NCBI GenBank assembly: GCA_900545995.1
Contig: URBM01000027.1
Span: 1 to 16,551, forward strand
DNA from: an uncultured Collinsella sp.
GTDB lineage: Bacteria; Actinomycetota; Coriobacteriia; Coriobacteriales; Coriobacteriaceae
DNA: 16,551 nt
Reading direction: 5' to 3'
The stretch's first letter is position 1. Each line of letters starts with the position of its first letter. This document shows, one piece after another, positions 1 through 6,770 of the stretch. A program made the position numbers and the translations under genes. Below the pieces are notes generated by a model, which saw nothing but the letters and a program-made list of their open reading frames with translations, had not been told where the DNA came from and did no database searches.

Positions 1-28
1 TGGGCTCGGAGATGTGTATAAGAGACAG
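1..28 (+). other. Residual Illumina Nextera adapter (transposon mosaic end), not genomic
   Basis: The first 28 bases end in AGATGTGTATAAGAGACAG, the 19-bp Tn5 mosaic end used in Nextera libraries. They are preceded by TGGGCTCGG, which matches the read-2 version of that adapter. This is untrimmed library sequence at a contig end. Genomic sequence starts at about position 29. Confidence 0.96.
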
Positions 29-111
29 TCATTGGAGAACGCGGGCGCGGAATCGTCGCTTTTGAATTGCCATTCTTCCGCGACTATCTCGCAGCTCAAT
101 GCGTGAAATAG
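29..111 (+). CDS. 3' fragment of a + strand gene, possibly an AAA ATPase paralogue
   Basis: One frame stays open from the adapter junction to TAG at 109-111. It encodes a 26-residue tail that reads IGERGRGIVAFELPFFRDYL and then six more residues. The pattern G-x-V-x-F-x-L-P-x4-Y-L resembles the C-terminus of the ATPase encoded at 3302-4420, which reads YGLVRFTVPMLGAYI near its end. In such ATPases this segment is the last strand and helix of a winged-helix domain. The gene's 5' part lies beyond the contig end. It converges on the uvrA-like gene, and a palindromic repeat starts 7 bp after its stop. The call rests on a very short stretch, so the frame is likely real but the family is tentative. 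Confidence 0.5.
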
Positions 112-117
112 AAGTCA

Positions 118-148
118 ATGTGACAAAGAGGCAGTCCCTTTGTCACAT
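118..148. repeat. GGGAC-type palindromic repeat, copy 1
   Basis: Perfect 11-bp arms ATGTGACAAAG (118-128) and CTTTGTCACAT (138-148) flank a GGGAC-like core read on the minus strand. The element lies between two convergent genes: 6 bp after the + strand stop at 111 and 3 bp after the minus-strand stop at 152. No T-tract follows on either strand, so it does not look like a classical intrinsic terminator. Near-identical copies lie at 2667-2697, 3273-3302 and 4488-4520. Confidence 0.85.
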
Positions 149-151
149 CGC

Positions 152-2644
152 CTATAGATAACGTCCGGTAACACTCTTGGAGCAGGCCGCGATGTCGCCC
201 GGCGTGCCGGCGCAGACGATTTGCCCGCCGGCGTCGCCACCGCCCGGGCCCATGTCGATCACGTAATCGGCGTTACGGATAAGGTCGAGATCGTGTTCGA
301 TCACGATAACCGTGGCGCCCTTGGCAACGAGGCCGTCAAACACACTCAGCAACACCTGAACATCGAGCGGATGGAGTCCGATCGTGGGCTCGTCGAACAC
401 GAATACGGCATCATCCTGAACACGGCCCATCTCGCTCGCGAGCTTAAGGCGCTGTGCCTCACCGCCCGAAAGCGCCGGTGTCGGCTCGCCAAGTGTGAGA
501 TAACCCAAACCCAGGTCGTGCAAGGTCTGCAAGCGCGCCTGAACCTTCTTGAGTCCCACCGTGGCGTCGATAGCCTCGTCCACACTCATGTCCATGAGCT
601 GCGGCAACGTAAGCAGGCTCCCATCCTTGCCCTCGCGATGGATATGCGAGGCGGCCTCGGCGTAGCGCGAACCACGGCATGCCGGGCAGACGATTTCGAC
701 ATCGGGCAAAAACTGCACGTCGAGCGAAATCGAGCCCGTTCCATCGCACGTAGGGCAGCGCAAGGCGCCGGTATTGTAGCTAAAGGCACCCGCCTTGTAG
801 CCGGCTGCCTTGGCCTCGGGCGTACGGGCGAAGGCGCGACGCAGCTCGTCATGGATGTCGGCATAGGTCGCTACCGTCGAGCGAACATTGGCACCGATGG
901 GCGTGGCGTCAATCAGGTTGGCACGTGCAATGCCCTCGGCATCGATCCAGCGCACGTGGCGCGGCAGGCGCTCGCCGGCTGCCTGCGCCTTAAGCGCCGG
1001 GATGAGCGTCTCGAGTACCAACGTCGTCTTGCCCGAACCCGAAACACCCGTAACCGCGACGAGACGGCCGCGCGGGATATCGACTTCGAGCGGCTTGACG
1101 GTATGGATGGCATCAGTTGCCATGCGGATATGTCCCTGGTCGAACATCTCGTCGTCAGTCACCTGCGGACGCAAACGCTTGGGGTCCGAGCGCAAAAACG
1201 GGACGATGCGGCTGCCCTGCGATTGTTCGACCTCGTCTACCGTACCAGCGGCGATTACGTTGCCGCCGCCTGCTCCAGCAACGGGGCCCATCTCGACCAG
1301 ATAATCAGCCTCGGCCAGCACGCGCGTGTCGTGGTCGACAACAACCACGGTGTTGCCGTCGCCTACCAGGTCGCGCATCACACCTACCAGGCCGTCGACA
1401 TTGGCAGGATGCAAGCCAATCGAAGGCTCGTCCAACACATAGAGCACGCCCGTGGAGCGATTGCGCACCACGCGAGCAAGCTGCACGCGTTGACGCTCAC
1501 CCGTGGAAAGCGTGGCGCCGGCGCGATCGAGCGAAAGGTAGTCGAGCCCCAAGTCGATCAGACGGCGAGCCGTGCTCAAGAACGAATCGCAGATATCCGT
1601 CGCCATGGGCCGCATCTCGCCCGGCAACGACGCGGGCACCCCGCGAACCCATTCAATCGCCTCGCCCAGCGTCATGGCCGCCGCCTGCGCCAGATTGATA
1701 CCGCGCACCTGGGGCTGGCGAGCAGTCTCGGAGAGACGCGTGCCGCCGCAATCACGACACGGTCCCTCGCTCAAAAAGCGCGAAACACGCTTGAGGCCCT
1801 TGTCGTCCTTGACCTTGGCAAGCGCATTCTCGACGGTATAGACGGCGTTGTAGTAGGTAAAGTCGAGCGGCGTAGCGCCCTCGCCGTTTTTGGGCACGTA
1901 GAGGATGTGCTTCTTAACCGCCGGGCCGTGGAACACGATATCACGCTCTTGAGGCGTGAGCTGGTTAAACGGCACGTCGGTGCGCACGCCCATCTCGCCT
2001 GCCACCTGCTTCATCAGATCCCACATGAGCGTGCCCCAGGGAAGCACCGCGCCTTCGTTGATGGTCTTGGACTCATCGGGCACCAGGCTCGCCTCGTCCA
2101 CCTCGCGCATAACGCCGGTGCCGCCACAGGTGGGACACGCACCGCCGCTATTGAAAGCCAAATCCTCGGCACTCGGCGCATAGAACTCGCGGCCGCATGC
2201 GGGACACGTGAGCGACAGACCCGCGGCCACGTTAAGGCTCGGCTCCAAACGCGCCCCGCAATGCGGGCACACGTGATGGGCGCAGCGGCTAAAGAGCAGG
2301 CGCAAGCTGTTGTTGAGCTCGGTCATGGTGCCAAAAGTGGAACGCACGCCCGGCACGCTGGGGCGCTGGTGCAGCGCGAGCGCCGCCGGCACGTGCAAGA
2401 CCTCGTCCACCTGGGCGTGCTCGGCTTGCGTCAGGCGACGTCGAGTATAGGTGCTGAGCGCCTCCAGGTAACGGCGCGAGCCCTCGGCATAAAGAACTCC
2501 CAGTGCCAGCGAGCTCTTACCCGAACCCGACACGCCGGCAATACCCACGAGCTTTCCCAGCGGGATATCGATATCGATGTCCTTGAGGTTGTGGACACGT
2601 GCACCACGCACCTCGATAGCACTTGGTTGTTGCGACACCGCCAT
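152..2644 (-). CDS. UvrA-like ABC ATPase lacking the UvrB-binding domain (UvrA2/DrrC type)
   Basis: The 830-residue protein is a tandem ABC ATPase of the UvrA family, which binds damaged or drug-modified DNA as a dimer. The first half has Walker A GVSGSGKSS (residues 37-45), zinc cysteines at 126/129, 147/150, 170/173 and 296/299, signature LSTGE (379-383) and Walker B VLYVLDEP. The second half has Walker A GVSGSGKTT, a CPTCDGTG...CPAC zinc module, signature LSGGE and VFVFDEP. Canonical UvrA is about 940 residues. Here only about 40 residues separate the first CPHC pair from the GACPTC module, so the roughly 110-residue UvrB-binding insertion is missing. That places it with UvrA2/DrrC-like paralogues linked to DNA-drug tolerance rather than core excision repair. 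The first signature has Thr for Gly. ATG at 2644 is chosen over the upstream in-frame start because GGAAGGGGAG precedes it directly, and the upstream start would run through a repeat. Confidence 0.9.
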   Translation of the reverse strand: MAVSQQPSAIEVRGARVHNLKDIDIDIPLGKLVGIAGVSGSGKSSLALGVLYAEGSRRYLEALSTYTRRRLTQAEHAQVDEVLHVPAALALHQRPSVPGVRSTFGTMTELNNSLRLLFSRCAHHVCPHCGARLEPSLNVAAGLSLTCPACGREFYAPSAEDLAFNSGGACPTCGGTGVMREVDEASLVPDESKTINEGAVLPWGTLMWDLMKQVAGEMGVRTDVPFNQLTPQERDIVFHGPAVKKHILYVPKNGEGATPLDFTYYNAVYTVENALAKVKDDKGLKRVSRFLSEGPCRDCGGTRLSETARQPQVRGINLAQAAAMTLGEAIEWVRGVPASLPGEMRPMATDICDSFLSTARRLIDLGLDYLSLDRAGATLSTGERQRVQLARVVRNRSTGVLYVLDEPSIGLHPANVDGLVGVMRDLVGDGNTVVVVDHDTRVLAEADYLVEMGPVAGAGGGNVIAAGTVDEVEQSQGSRIVPFLRSDPKRLRPQVTDDEMFDQGHIRMATDAIHTVKPLEVDIPRGRLVAVTGVSGSGKTTLVLETLIPALKAQAAGERLPRHVRWIDAEGIARANLIDATPIGANVRSTVATYADIHDELRRAFARTPEAKAAGYKAGAFSYNTGALRCPTCDGTGSISLDVQFLPDVEIVCPACRGSRYAEAASHIHREGKDGSLLTLPQLMDMSVDEAIDATVGLKKVQARLQTLHDLGLGYLTLGEPTPALSGGEAQRLKLASEMGRVQDDAVFVFDEPTIGLHPLDVQVLLSVFDGLVAKGATVIVIEHDLDLIRNADYVIDMGPGGGDAGGQIVCAGTPGDIAACSKSVTGRYL

Positions 2645-2666
2645 CGCTCCCCTTCCAGTTGATCGA

Positions 2667-2697
2667 ATATGACAAGAGGGCTGTCCCTTTGTCACAT
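2667..2697. repeat. GGGAC-type palindromic repeat, copy 2
   Basis: The left arm ATATGACAAGAGGG pairs imperfectly with TCCCTTTGTCACAT around a 3-base loop. The right end overlaps by one base the TAA stop of the GNAT gene (2697-2699), and the left end lies about 23 bp before the uvrA-like start. The left arm carries substitutions relative to copy 4; two give clear mismatches and others become G-T wobbles. Confidence 0.8.
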
Positions 2698-3251
2698 TAC
2701 TCGTACCGTGCCTGCCTGCGCCAGTCTTCGCAGGTCAAATACGTAAAGCACTCGGTGCGTACATCGCCCATAAGCTCGCAGGGCACGTCGCGCTCAACGT
2801 GATGTGGCGCGAACCCACATTTTTGCTGGACGCGTAACGACTTGTTATTGCCCTCATAGTATCCACACCAAAGCGCCTTGCAGCCAAGTGTTTCGAACGC
2901 ATAGCGCTGCATGGCTCGTACTGCTTCGGGAGCAAAGCCTCGGCCCCAGAATGGCTTGGCGATCCAATAGCCCACTTCGAGTTCGAGACCGTCATCTCGA
3001 CGGTTTGACTCGCAGCGAGACGGCATGAGACCGATGCTACCCACGGGCTCATCTGTCGCAGCTAGGCATACGGCAAAGGTATGGGGCGCCGCAAAGACCG
3101 TCCGAATGATCTCTCTGCTTTCCTCAATGCTTCGATGGGGCGGCCAGCCCGCAGCCGGCCCCACATCCGGGTCGCTCGCATATGTAAACAGGATCGCCGC
3201 ATCCGTCTCGCGCCACGGACGGAGCGTCAATCGCTCAGTTTGAATCACCAT
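2697..3251 (-). CDS. GNAT N-acetyltransferase, RimJ/RimL-like
   Basis: The 184-residue protein has the Acetyltransf_3 layout: an opening TERLTLRPWRETD strand and turn, the acetyl-CoA binding motif A region VGYWIAKPFWGRGFAPEA (residues 93-110, with the W-G-R-G-F-A pyrophosphate loop), and motif B NNKSLRVQQKCGF (135-147). Relatives acetylate N-terminal amines of ribosomal proteins, other proteins or small molecules including some antibiotics; the substrate cannot be read from sequence. ATG at 3251 has GAGGT just upstream. It is third in a run of four same-strand genes, each separated by a palindromic repeat, so they may be independent or one interrupted transcript. The C-terminal extension after motif B (residues 148-184) is typical of the family and suggests the gene is intact. 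Confidence 0.88.
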   Translation of the reverse strand: MVIQTERLTLRPWRETDAAILFTYASDPDVGPAAGWPPHRSIEESREIIRTVFAAPHTFAVCLAATDEPVGSIGLMPSRCESNRRDDGLELEVGYWIAKPFWGRGFAPEAVRAMQRYAFETLGCKALWCGYYEGNNKSLRVQQKCGFAPHHVERDVPCELMGDVRTECFTYLTCEDWRRQARYE

Positions 3252-3272
3252 GTTTTGACCTCACATCTATCG

Positions 3273-3302
3273 ATGTGACAAAGGGACCATCCCTTTTCAC
3301 AT
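3273..3302. repeat. GGGAC-type palindromic repeat, copy 3
   Basis: The left arm ATGTGACAAAGGGA is intact. The right arm reads TCCCTTTTCACAT and has lost the G of TTTGTCAC, giving a 30-bp imperfect palindrome. The right end overlaps by one base the TAA stop of the ATPase gene. The 10-bp string CACATTACTC at its right edge is identical to the edge of copy 2, so similarity extends past the symmetric part. Confidence 0.8.
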
Positions 3303-4420
3303 TACTCATGCCATAAAACGCGATCGCGAATGTACGCGCCCAGCATGGGCACGGTAAATCGGACGAGGCCGTATCCGGCAGCCTCGATGACGCGCTCGCG
3401 AATCAGGCTTGCGCGATATTTGCTCGCCCAGCTCTGGGTGCGATCGCAGCGCTCAATGATATCCGCCATGCGAGTCGGTTTGCCCTCGTCAACCGCCATG
3501 GCCTCGATAAAAAGGCGCTGTGGACTGCGCAGCCCGTAATACAGAGGCGCGTCAACCGCTTCGTAGAACTCGGAGACGGCATCCGCATGCCCATCCTCGA
3601 CATCGTGCCTTTCAATGACCTGCGAGCCACGCCGGACAGCAGAGCGCCACATGTAATAGCCCACCAGCTGAACCATATAGGGATGCCCCATGCTCTTGTG
3701 TGCCGCAAGGTCCGCTGTCTCCGCGTCAACGTAAAGACCGGCGTCTTTGACCGTCTGGACATATGAATCGCGCACCTTGGGCAAAGATATCGCCCCCAGC
3801 GTACGCTGCTGGGCACGCCGCAGAAACGTCACGCTCGGCTCTTCGAGCAGATCGTCAACCATACTGGGTAAGCCGGCGAACACCAGCGCAAGACCGCGCT
3901 GGTCGCTATCGGACAAGCCCGTGGCATCCTGGTCTCCGAGCACCTGCTGATAGAGAACGGCAAGAGCCGCCAGCTCCTCGATAGACGCAGATTGCGCCTC
4001 GTCAATCGCAAACAGTATGCCCTTGCCTGGACCGAGCTTCTTGAGGCGCTCGTTGACCAGCCCCCGCAACGTCTCACCCTTTGCCCGCGCCGCCTCGACC
4101 GACATCCGGCCAAACGAGGGACCGAACTCCATTGACGTCACAACGGGTTTATTCGAGCGAAGCGCGTCGGCCAAGCGGTCGCATAAGCCAAGCGAAGCGG
4201 AATCGGAGACAACCGCCCATCCGCGCTCACTGGCCAGACGTTGCAGCTCCCGCAGGAGAACCGTCTTGCCGCAGCCGCGGTTTCCCGTAATGAGCATGAG
4301 CCTGCCCGGCGCTCCGGCGCCGTTATCGAGCCCTTCCTCGAAATCTTCGATGACCGACTCGCGACCGATGAGTATCGGAGGCCGCTTGCCAGCCGTAGGC
4401 TTAAAGGGATTGGGATTCAT
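3302..4420 (-). CDS. AAA/Orc1-like ATPase with C-terminal winged helix
   Basis: The 372-residue protein starts with a short basic lead, PILIGRE (residues 15-21), typical of ATPases related to Orc1/Cdc6 and the AAA_16 group. Walker A is GNRGCGKT (46-53) and Walker B is ILFAIDEAQ (135-143, Asp140 Glu141). A DSDQRGLALVFAGLP segment near the middle fits the sensor-1 strand. The last ~75 residues look like a winged helix ending in VRFTVPMLGAYI. Such proteins are ATP switches that bind DNA or partner proteins; the role here is unknown. ATG at 4420 has GAGGAGG upstream. The nearest upstream gene is the Tet(M)-like GTPase, 93 bp away with a palindrome between. The fragment at 29-111 may be a paralogue, giving two related ATPases within about 4.5 kb. 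Confidence 0.85.
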   Translation of the reverse strand: MNPNPFKPTAGKRPPILIGRESVIEDFEEGLDNGAGAPGRLMLITGNRGCGKTVLLRELQRLASERGWAVVSDSASLGLCDRLADALRSNKPVVTSMEFGPSFGRMSVEAARAKGETLRGLVNERLKKLGPGKGILFAIDEAQSASIEELAALAVLYQQVLGDQDATGLSDSDQRGLALVFAGLPSMVDDLLEEPSVTFLRRAQQRTLGAISLPKVRDSYVQTVKDAGLYVDAETADLAAHKSMGHPYMVQLVGYYMWRSAVRRGSQVIERHDVEDGHADAVSEFYEAVDAPLYYGLRSPQRLFIEAMAVDEGKPTRMADIIERCDRTQSWASKYRASLIRERVIEAAGYGLVRFTVPMLGAYIRDRVLWHE

Positions 4421-4487
4421 GTCGGCCTCCTCGGATTGGCGAACCCTGGCAACAGTTATACCAATTTGTACCGAGTTACACCAATAG

Positions 4488-4520
4488 CATGTGACAAAGG
4501 AGCTGTCCCTTTGTCACATG
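4488..4520. repeat. GGGAC-type palindromic repeat, copy 4 (best preserved)
   Basis: Perfect 13-bp arms CATGTGACAAAGG (4488-4500) and CCTTTGTCACATG (4508-4520) flank a 7-base centre. The right arm overlaps the end of the Tet(M)-like gene: the last codon ATG and the stop TGA (4514-4516) lie inside the repeat. It therefore forms part of the coding sequence end as well as the spacer. Confidence 0.88.
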
Positions 4521-6517
4521 TGGCCGAAAAACTCGGCGTCTGCTACTCGCCAGGGGCGGAAGGTGGCAGGGTCGATCTTTACGTGCGCCGCGGTGGGCAC
4601 GTCGTACCATTTGACCGTGTAACCGGCGCCATGAGAGCAAAAGACCGAATCGGGCGTGTTGGGCAGATCGGCCTCAGGCTCATAGGCAGCCGTCTCGATG
4701 ACGCGCTCGGCATCATGGCAAGCCGCATAGCCGGCGAACTCCAGGTATAGATGCCCGCGGCCACTCGTGTAGGCGGCTACTTCCAGCGCATAATCCTGCA
4801 CCTCGGATGCCGGCACGCGACCCACAAGCTTCGCCCGGTCCCCCGCCATCGTCGGCGGCTCGTACTCGGCACCCATGCGCGTGGCATCCGAGAGCGCCCG
4901 GCCCACGCACTCCCCCGGCACCTCGAGCTCAAAGTGGTACCACGGCTCCAGCAGCACGGCTGCACCGGCCTCACGCGCCCGCATCAAACCCTGGCGAATC
5001 GCGCGGTACGTGGCCTGGCGAAAATCGCCGCCCTCGGTGTGTTTGGCATGCGCGCGGCCGCCCGTGAGCGTAATGCGTACATCGGTGATGGGCGAGCCGG
5101 TCAGCACGCCCAGGTGATCACGCTCCATGGCGTTGGTGAGCGCCAAACGCTGCCAGTTAAGATCGAGCTCGTCGGTCGAGGTCACGGTGCCAAACTGCAC
5201 GCCCGAACCCGCTGGCAACGGCTCCAGGCGCAGATGCACCTCGGCATAGTGGCGCAGCGGCTCAAAGTGGCCCACGCCCTCGACCGGCTGCGAAATAGCC
5301 TCCTTATAGAGAATGCCGCCAGACTCAAACGCAACCGAAAGGCCAAAGCGATCGGCCAATACCCGCTGCACGACCTCGAGTTGCACGGCGCCCATCAACT
5401 GCAAATGAATCTGCTCAAGATGAGTGTTCCAGCTTACGCCGAGCATGGGATCTTCGTCCGCCAACTCAGCCAGCGCTTTGAACACCGCATGGACATCGTG
5501 TTCGCCCGGAAGCACCGTATAGGTGAGGACAGGCGCAATGACGGGCGCATCGCCCGCGGGCTCCGCGCCCAGGGCGTCCCCCGGGCGAACGTGCGCAAGA
5601 CCCGTCACGGCACAAATACCGCCAGCAGCAACTTCTTGGGCAAGCTCATACTTTTCGCCGTTATAGATGCGTACCTGATCGACCTTCTGCTCCCATGCCT
5701 CGGCACCGGAGCGTCCGTTGATCACCTGTTTGGCATGCAGCGTGCCGCCGGTCACTTTAACCCAAGCCAAGCGCTCACCGCGATCCCCGCGGCTGACACG
5801 ATAGACGCGCGCGGCAAACTCCGGGAGCCACGCCTGCTCGCGCATCAGCGCGCATACGCCATCCAGCAGCTCGTCCACGCCTTGGTCCTTGAGAGCCGAG
5901 CCGGCAAAGCAGGGAAATAGCTTGCGCTCGGCAACCATGCGCGACAGCGTTGCAACAGAAAGCTCGCCCGCCTCAAGAAACTCCTCGAGCGCCGCCTCGT
6001 CCAACGCAGCAGCGTCCTCCTGAACGGCGCCGCCCGCCAGCAGTTCGCTGGCATCCAGGCAGCCCTCGGAAAGACGTTGCCCAAGTTGTGCCAGCAAAAC
6101 CTCGCGGCCGGGATTCTCCAAATCGATTTTGTTGATATAGATGAACGTCGGAATGTCATAGCGCGCAAGCAGGCGCCACAGGGTTTCGGTGTGCCCTTGT
6201 ACGCCGTCGTTGGCGCCCACAACCAAAATCGCGTAGTCGAGTGCGCGCAATGTGCGCTCCGCCTCGGCAGAAAAATCGACATGCCCCGGCGCATCAACGA
6301 GCATGACGTGGGTATCGCCATGGTCGAGCACGGCCTGCGACGAGAAGATCGTAATGCCGCGCTCGCGCTCGATCGTGTTAGTGTCCAGATGCGAATCACC
6401 ATCGTCCACGCGGCCGCGCTTACGAATGCGACCCGCGTTGAACAACATGGCCTCGGCCAACGTTGTCTTGCCGGCATCGACATGCGCCAAGATTCCAACG
6501 ACCGCTTGCTTCGACAT
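4514..6517 (-). CDS. Tet(M)/EF-G-like translational GTPase
   Basis: The 667-residue protein belongs to the ribosomal-protection/EF-G superfamily. The GTPase motifs are G1 AHVDAGKT (residues 11-18), G2 RGIT (53-56), G3 DAPGH (75-79) and G4 NKID (129-132). Domains II to V follow at the family's usual length (Tet(M) is about 640). The tail has TPDSVFCSHGAGYTVKW, which I associate with a broad group of chromosomal Tet(M)-like factors rather than the acquired tet genes. These act on the ribosome, hydrolysing GTP. Tetracycline protection is possible but cannot be inferred: identity to Tet(M) looks moderate and domain IV loop residues need alignment. ATG at 6517 is chosen over the longer frame because AGGAGAG lies just upstream. 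The final codon and stop are inside a palindromic repeat, so the C-terminus may have been altered by its insertion. Confidence 0.87.
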   Translation of the reverse strand: MSKQAVVGILAHVDAGKTTLAEAMLFNAGRIRKRGRVDDGDSHLDTNTIERERGITIFSSQAVLDHGDTHVMLVDAPGHVDFSAEAERTLRALDYAILVVGANDGVQGHTETLWRLLARYDIPTFIYINKIDLENPGREVLLAQLGQRLSEGCLDASELLAGGAVQEDAAALDEAALEEFLEAGELSVATLSRMVAERKLFPCFAGSALKDQGVDELLDGVCALMREQAWLPEFAARVYRVSRGDRGERLAWVKVTGGTLHAKQVINGRSGAEAWEQKVDQVRIYNGEKYELAQEVAAGGICAVTGLAHVRPGDALGAEPAGDAPVIAPVLTYTVLPGEHDVHAVFKALAELADEDPMLGVSWNTHLEQIHLQLMGAVQLEVVQRVLADRFGLSVAFESGGILYKEAISQPVEGVGHFEPLRHYAEVHLRLEPLPAGSGVQFGTVTSTDELDLNWQRLALTNAMERDHLGVLTGSPITDVRITLTGGRAHAKHTEGGDFRQATYRAIRQGLMRAREAGAAVLLEPWYHFELEVPGECVGRALSDATRMGAEYEPPTMAGDRAKLVGRVPASEVQDYALEVAAYTSGRGHLYLEFAGYAACHDAERVIETAAYEPEADLPNTPDSVFCSHGAGYTVKWYDVPTAAHVKIDPATFRPWRVADAEFFGHM

Positions 6518-6577
6518 GGCTCTCCTCTTATTGCAAGCCCATCGCACGCGGCAACGGGCGCTCTCGTTCCACACTGG

Positions 6578-6606
6578 ATGATACAATTTACGGGCCGGCG
6601 GGCGAA
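6578..6606 (-). promoter_or_regulatory. Possible promoter of the Tet(M)-like gene
   Basis: On the minus strand TATCAT (6583-6578) is a good -10 match. The hexamer 17 bp upstream is TTCGCC, a poor -35. This would give a leader of about 55 bases. The support is one good hexamer in a GC-rich stretch. Confidence 0.3.
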
Positions 6607-6632
6607 GCGGGCCCTATCCCCCGACCGAGCTC

Positions 6633-6661
6633 ATCGCCCCGCGTTGCCGCGCGGCGATTTT
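6633..6661 (+). other. GC-rich hairpin with T-tail, + strand sense
   Basis: ATCGCC, a C-C mismatch, and CGCG pair with CGCG and GGCGAT around a TTGC loop. TTTT runs from the stem end on the + strand. It looks like an intrinsic terminator read left to right, yet no + strand gene lies to its left. It falls in the 253-bp gap between the Tet(M)-like start and the GNAT stop, which otherwise holds only hairpins (another short one at 6668-6682, TTCGC/GCGAA). Confidence 0.45.
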
Positions 6662-6704
6662 CGTAGGTTCGCGCCTTGCGAAAGCCGGCTTGCAAAACAG
6701 CCTG

Positions 6705-6742
6705 CGAACGAAAATGGCCCCACCCGGGGCCATTTTCGTTCG
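6705..6742. terminator. Strong bidirectional hairpin, likely terminator of the downstream-facing GNAT gene
   Basis: A perfect 17-bp stem (6705-6721 with 6726-6742) closes an ACCC loop. Its outer half carries AAAAT/ATTTT, so each strand has a short T-run inside the stem rather than after it. It sits 28 bp past the stop of the minus-strand GNAT gene at 6771, the position expected for its terminator. The very long perfect stem is unusual for a plain terminator. Confidence 0.65.
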
Positions 6743-6770
6743 TGCAAATTGTTGACACGCGTCCCCGCTC

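Noticed and set aside
118..148. Calling the palindromic repeats intrinsic terminators
   Set aside because: Stems are adequate, but none of the four is followed by a T-tract on the gene strand.
221..2662. Long + strand open frame (about 813 codons) opposite the uvrA-like gene
   Set aside because: It is antisense to a protein with complete UvrA motifs. Its own translation has no recognisable domain and is rich in Arg/His/Ala, as expected from a GC-rich shadow frame.
118..4520. Treating the four repeats as a CRISPR array
   Set aside because: Copies are hundreds to thousands of bases apart with whole genes between them, and no cas genes are present.
4751..5920. 389-codon + strand frame opposite the Tet(M)-like gene
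   Set aside because: Shadow of a clear GTPase gene; low-complexity basic composition and no ribosome site.
4514..6517. Calling the GTPase a tet(M) or tet(W) tetracycline-resistance gene
   Set aside because: The family is clear, but the C-terminal tail and moderate similarity fit chromosomal Tet(M)-like factors. No mobile element flanks it, and function cannot be read from the motifs.
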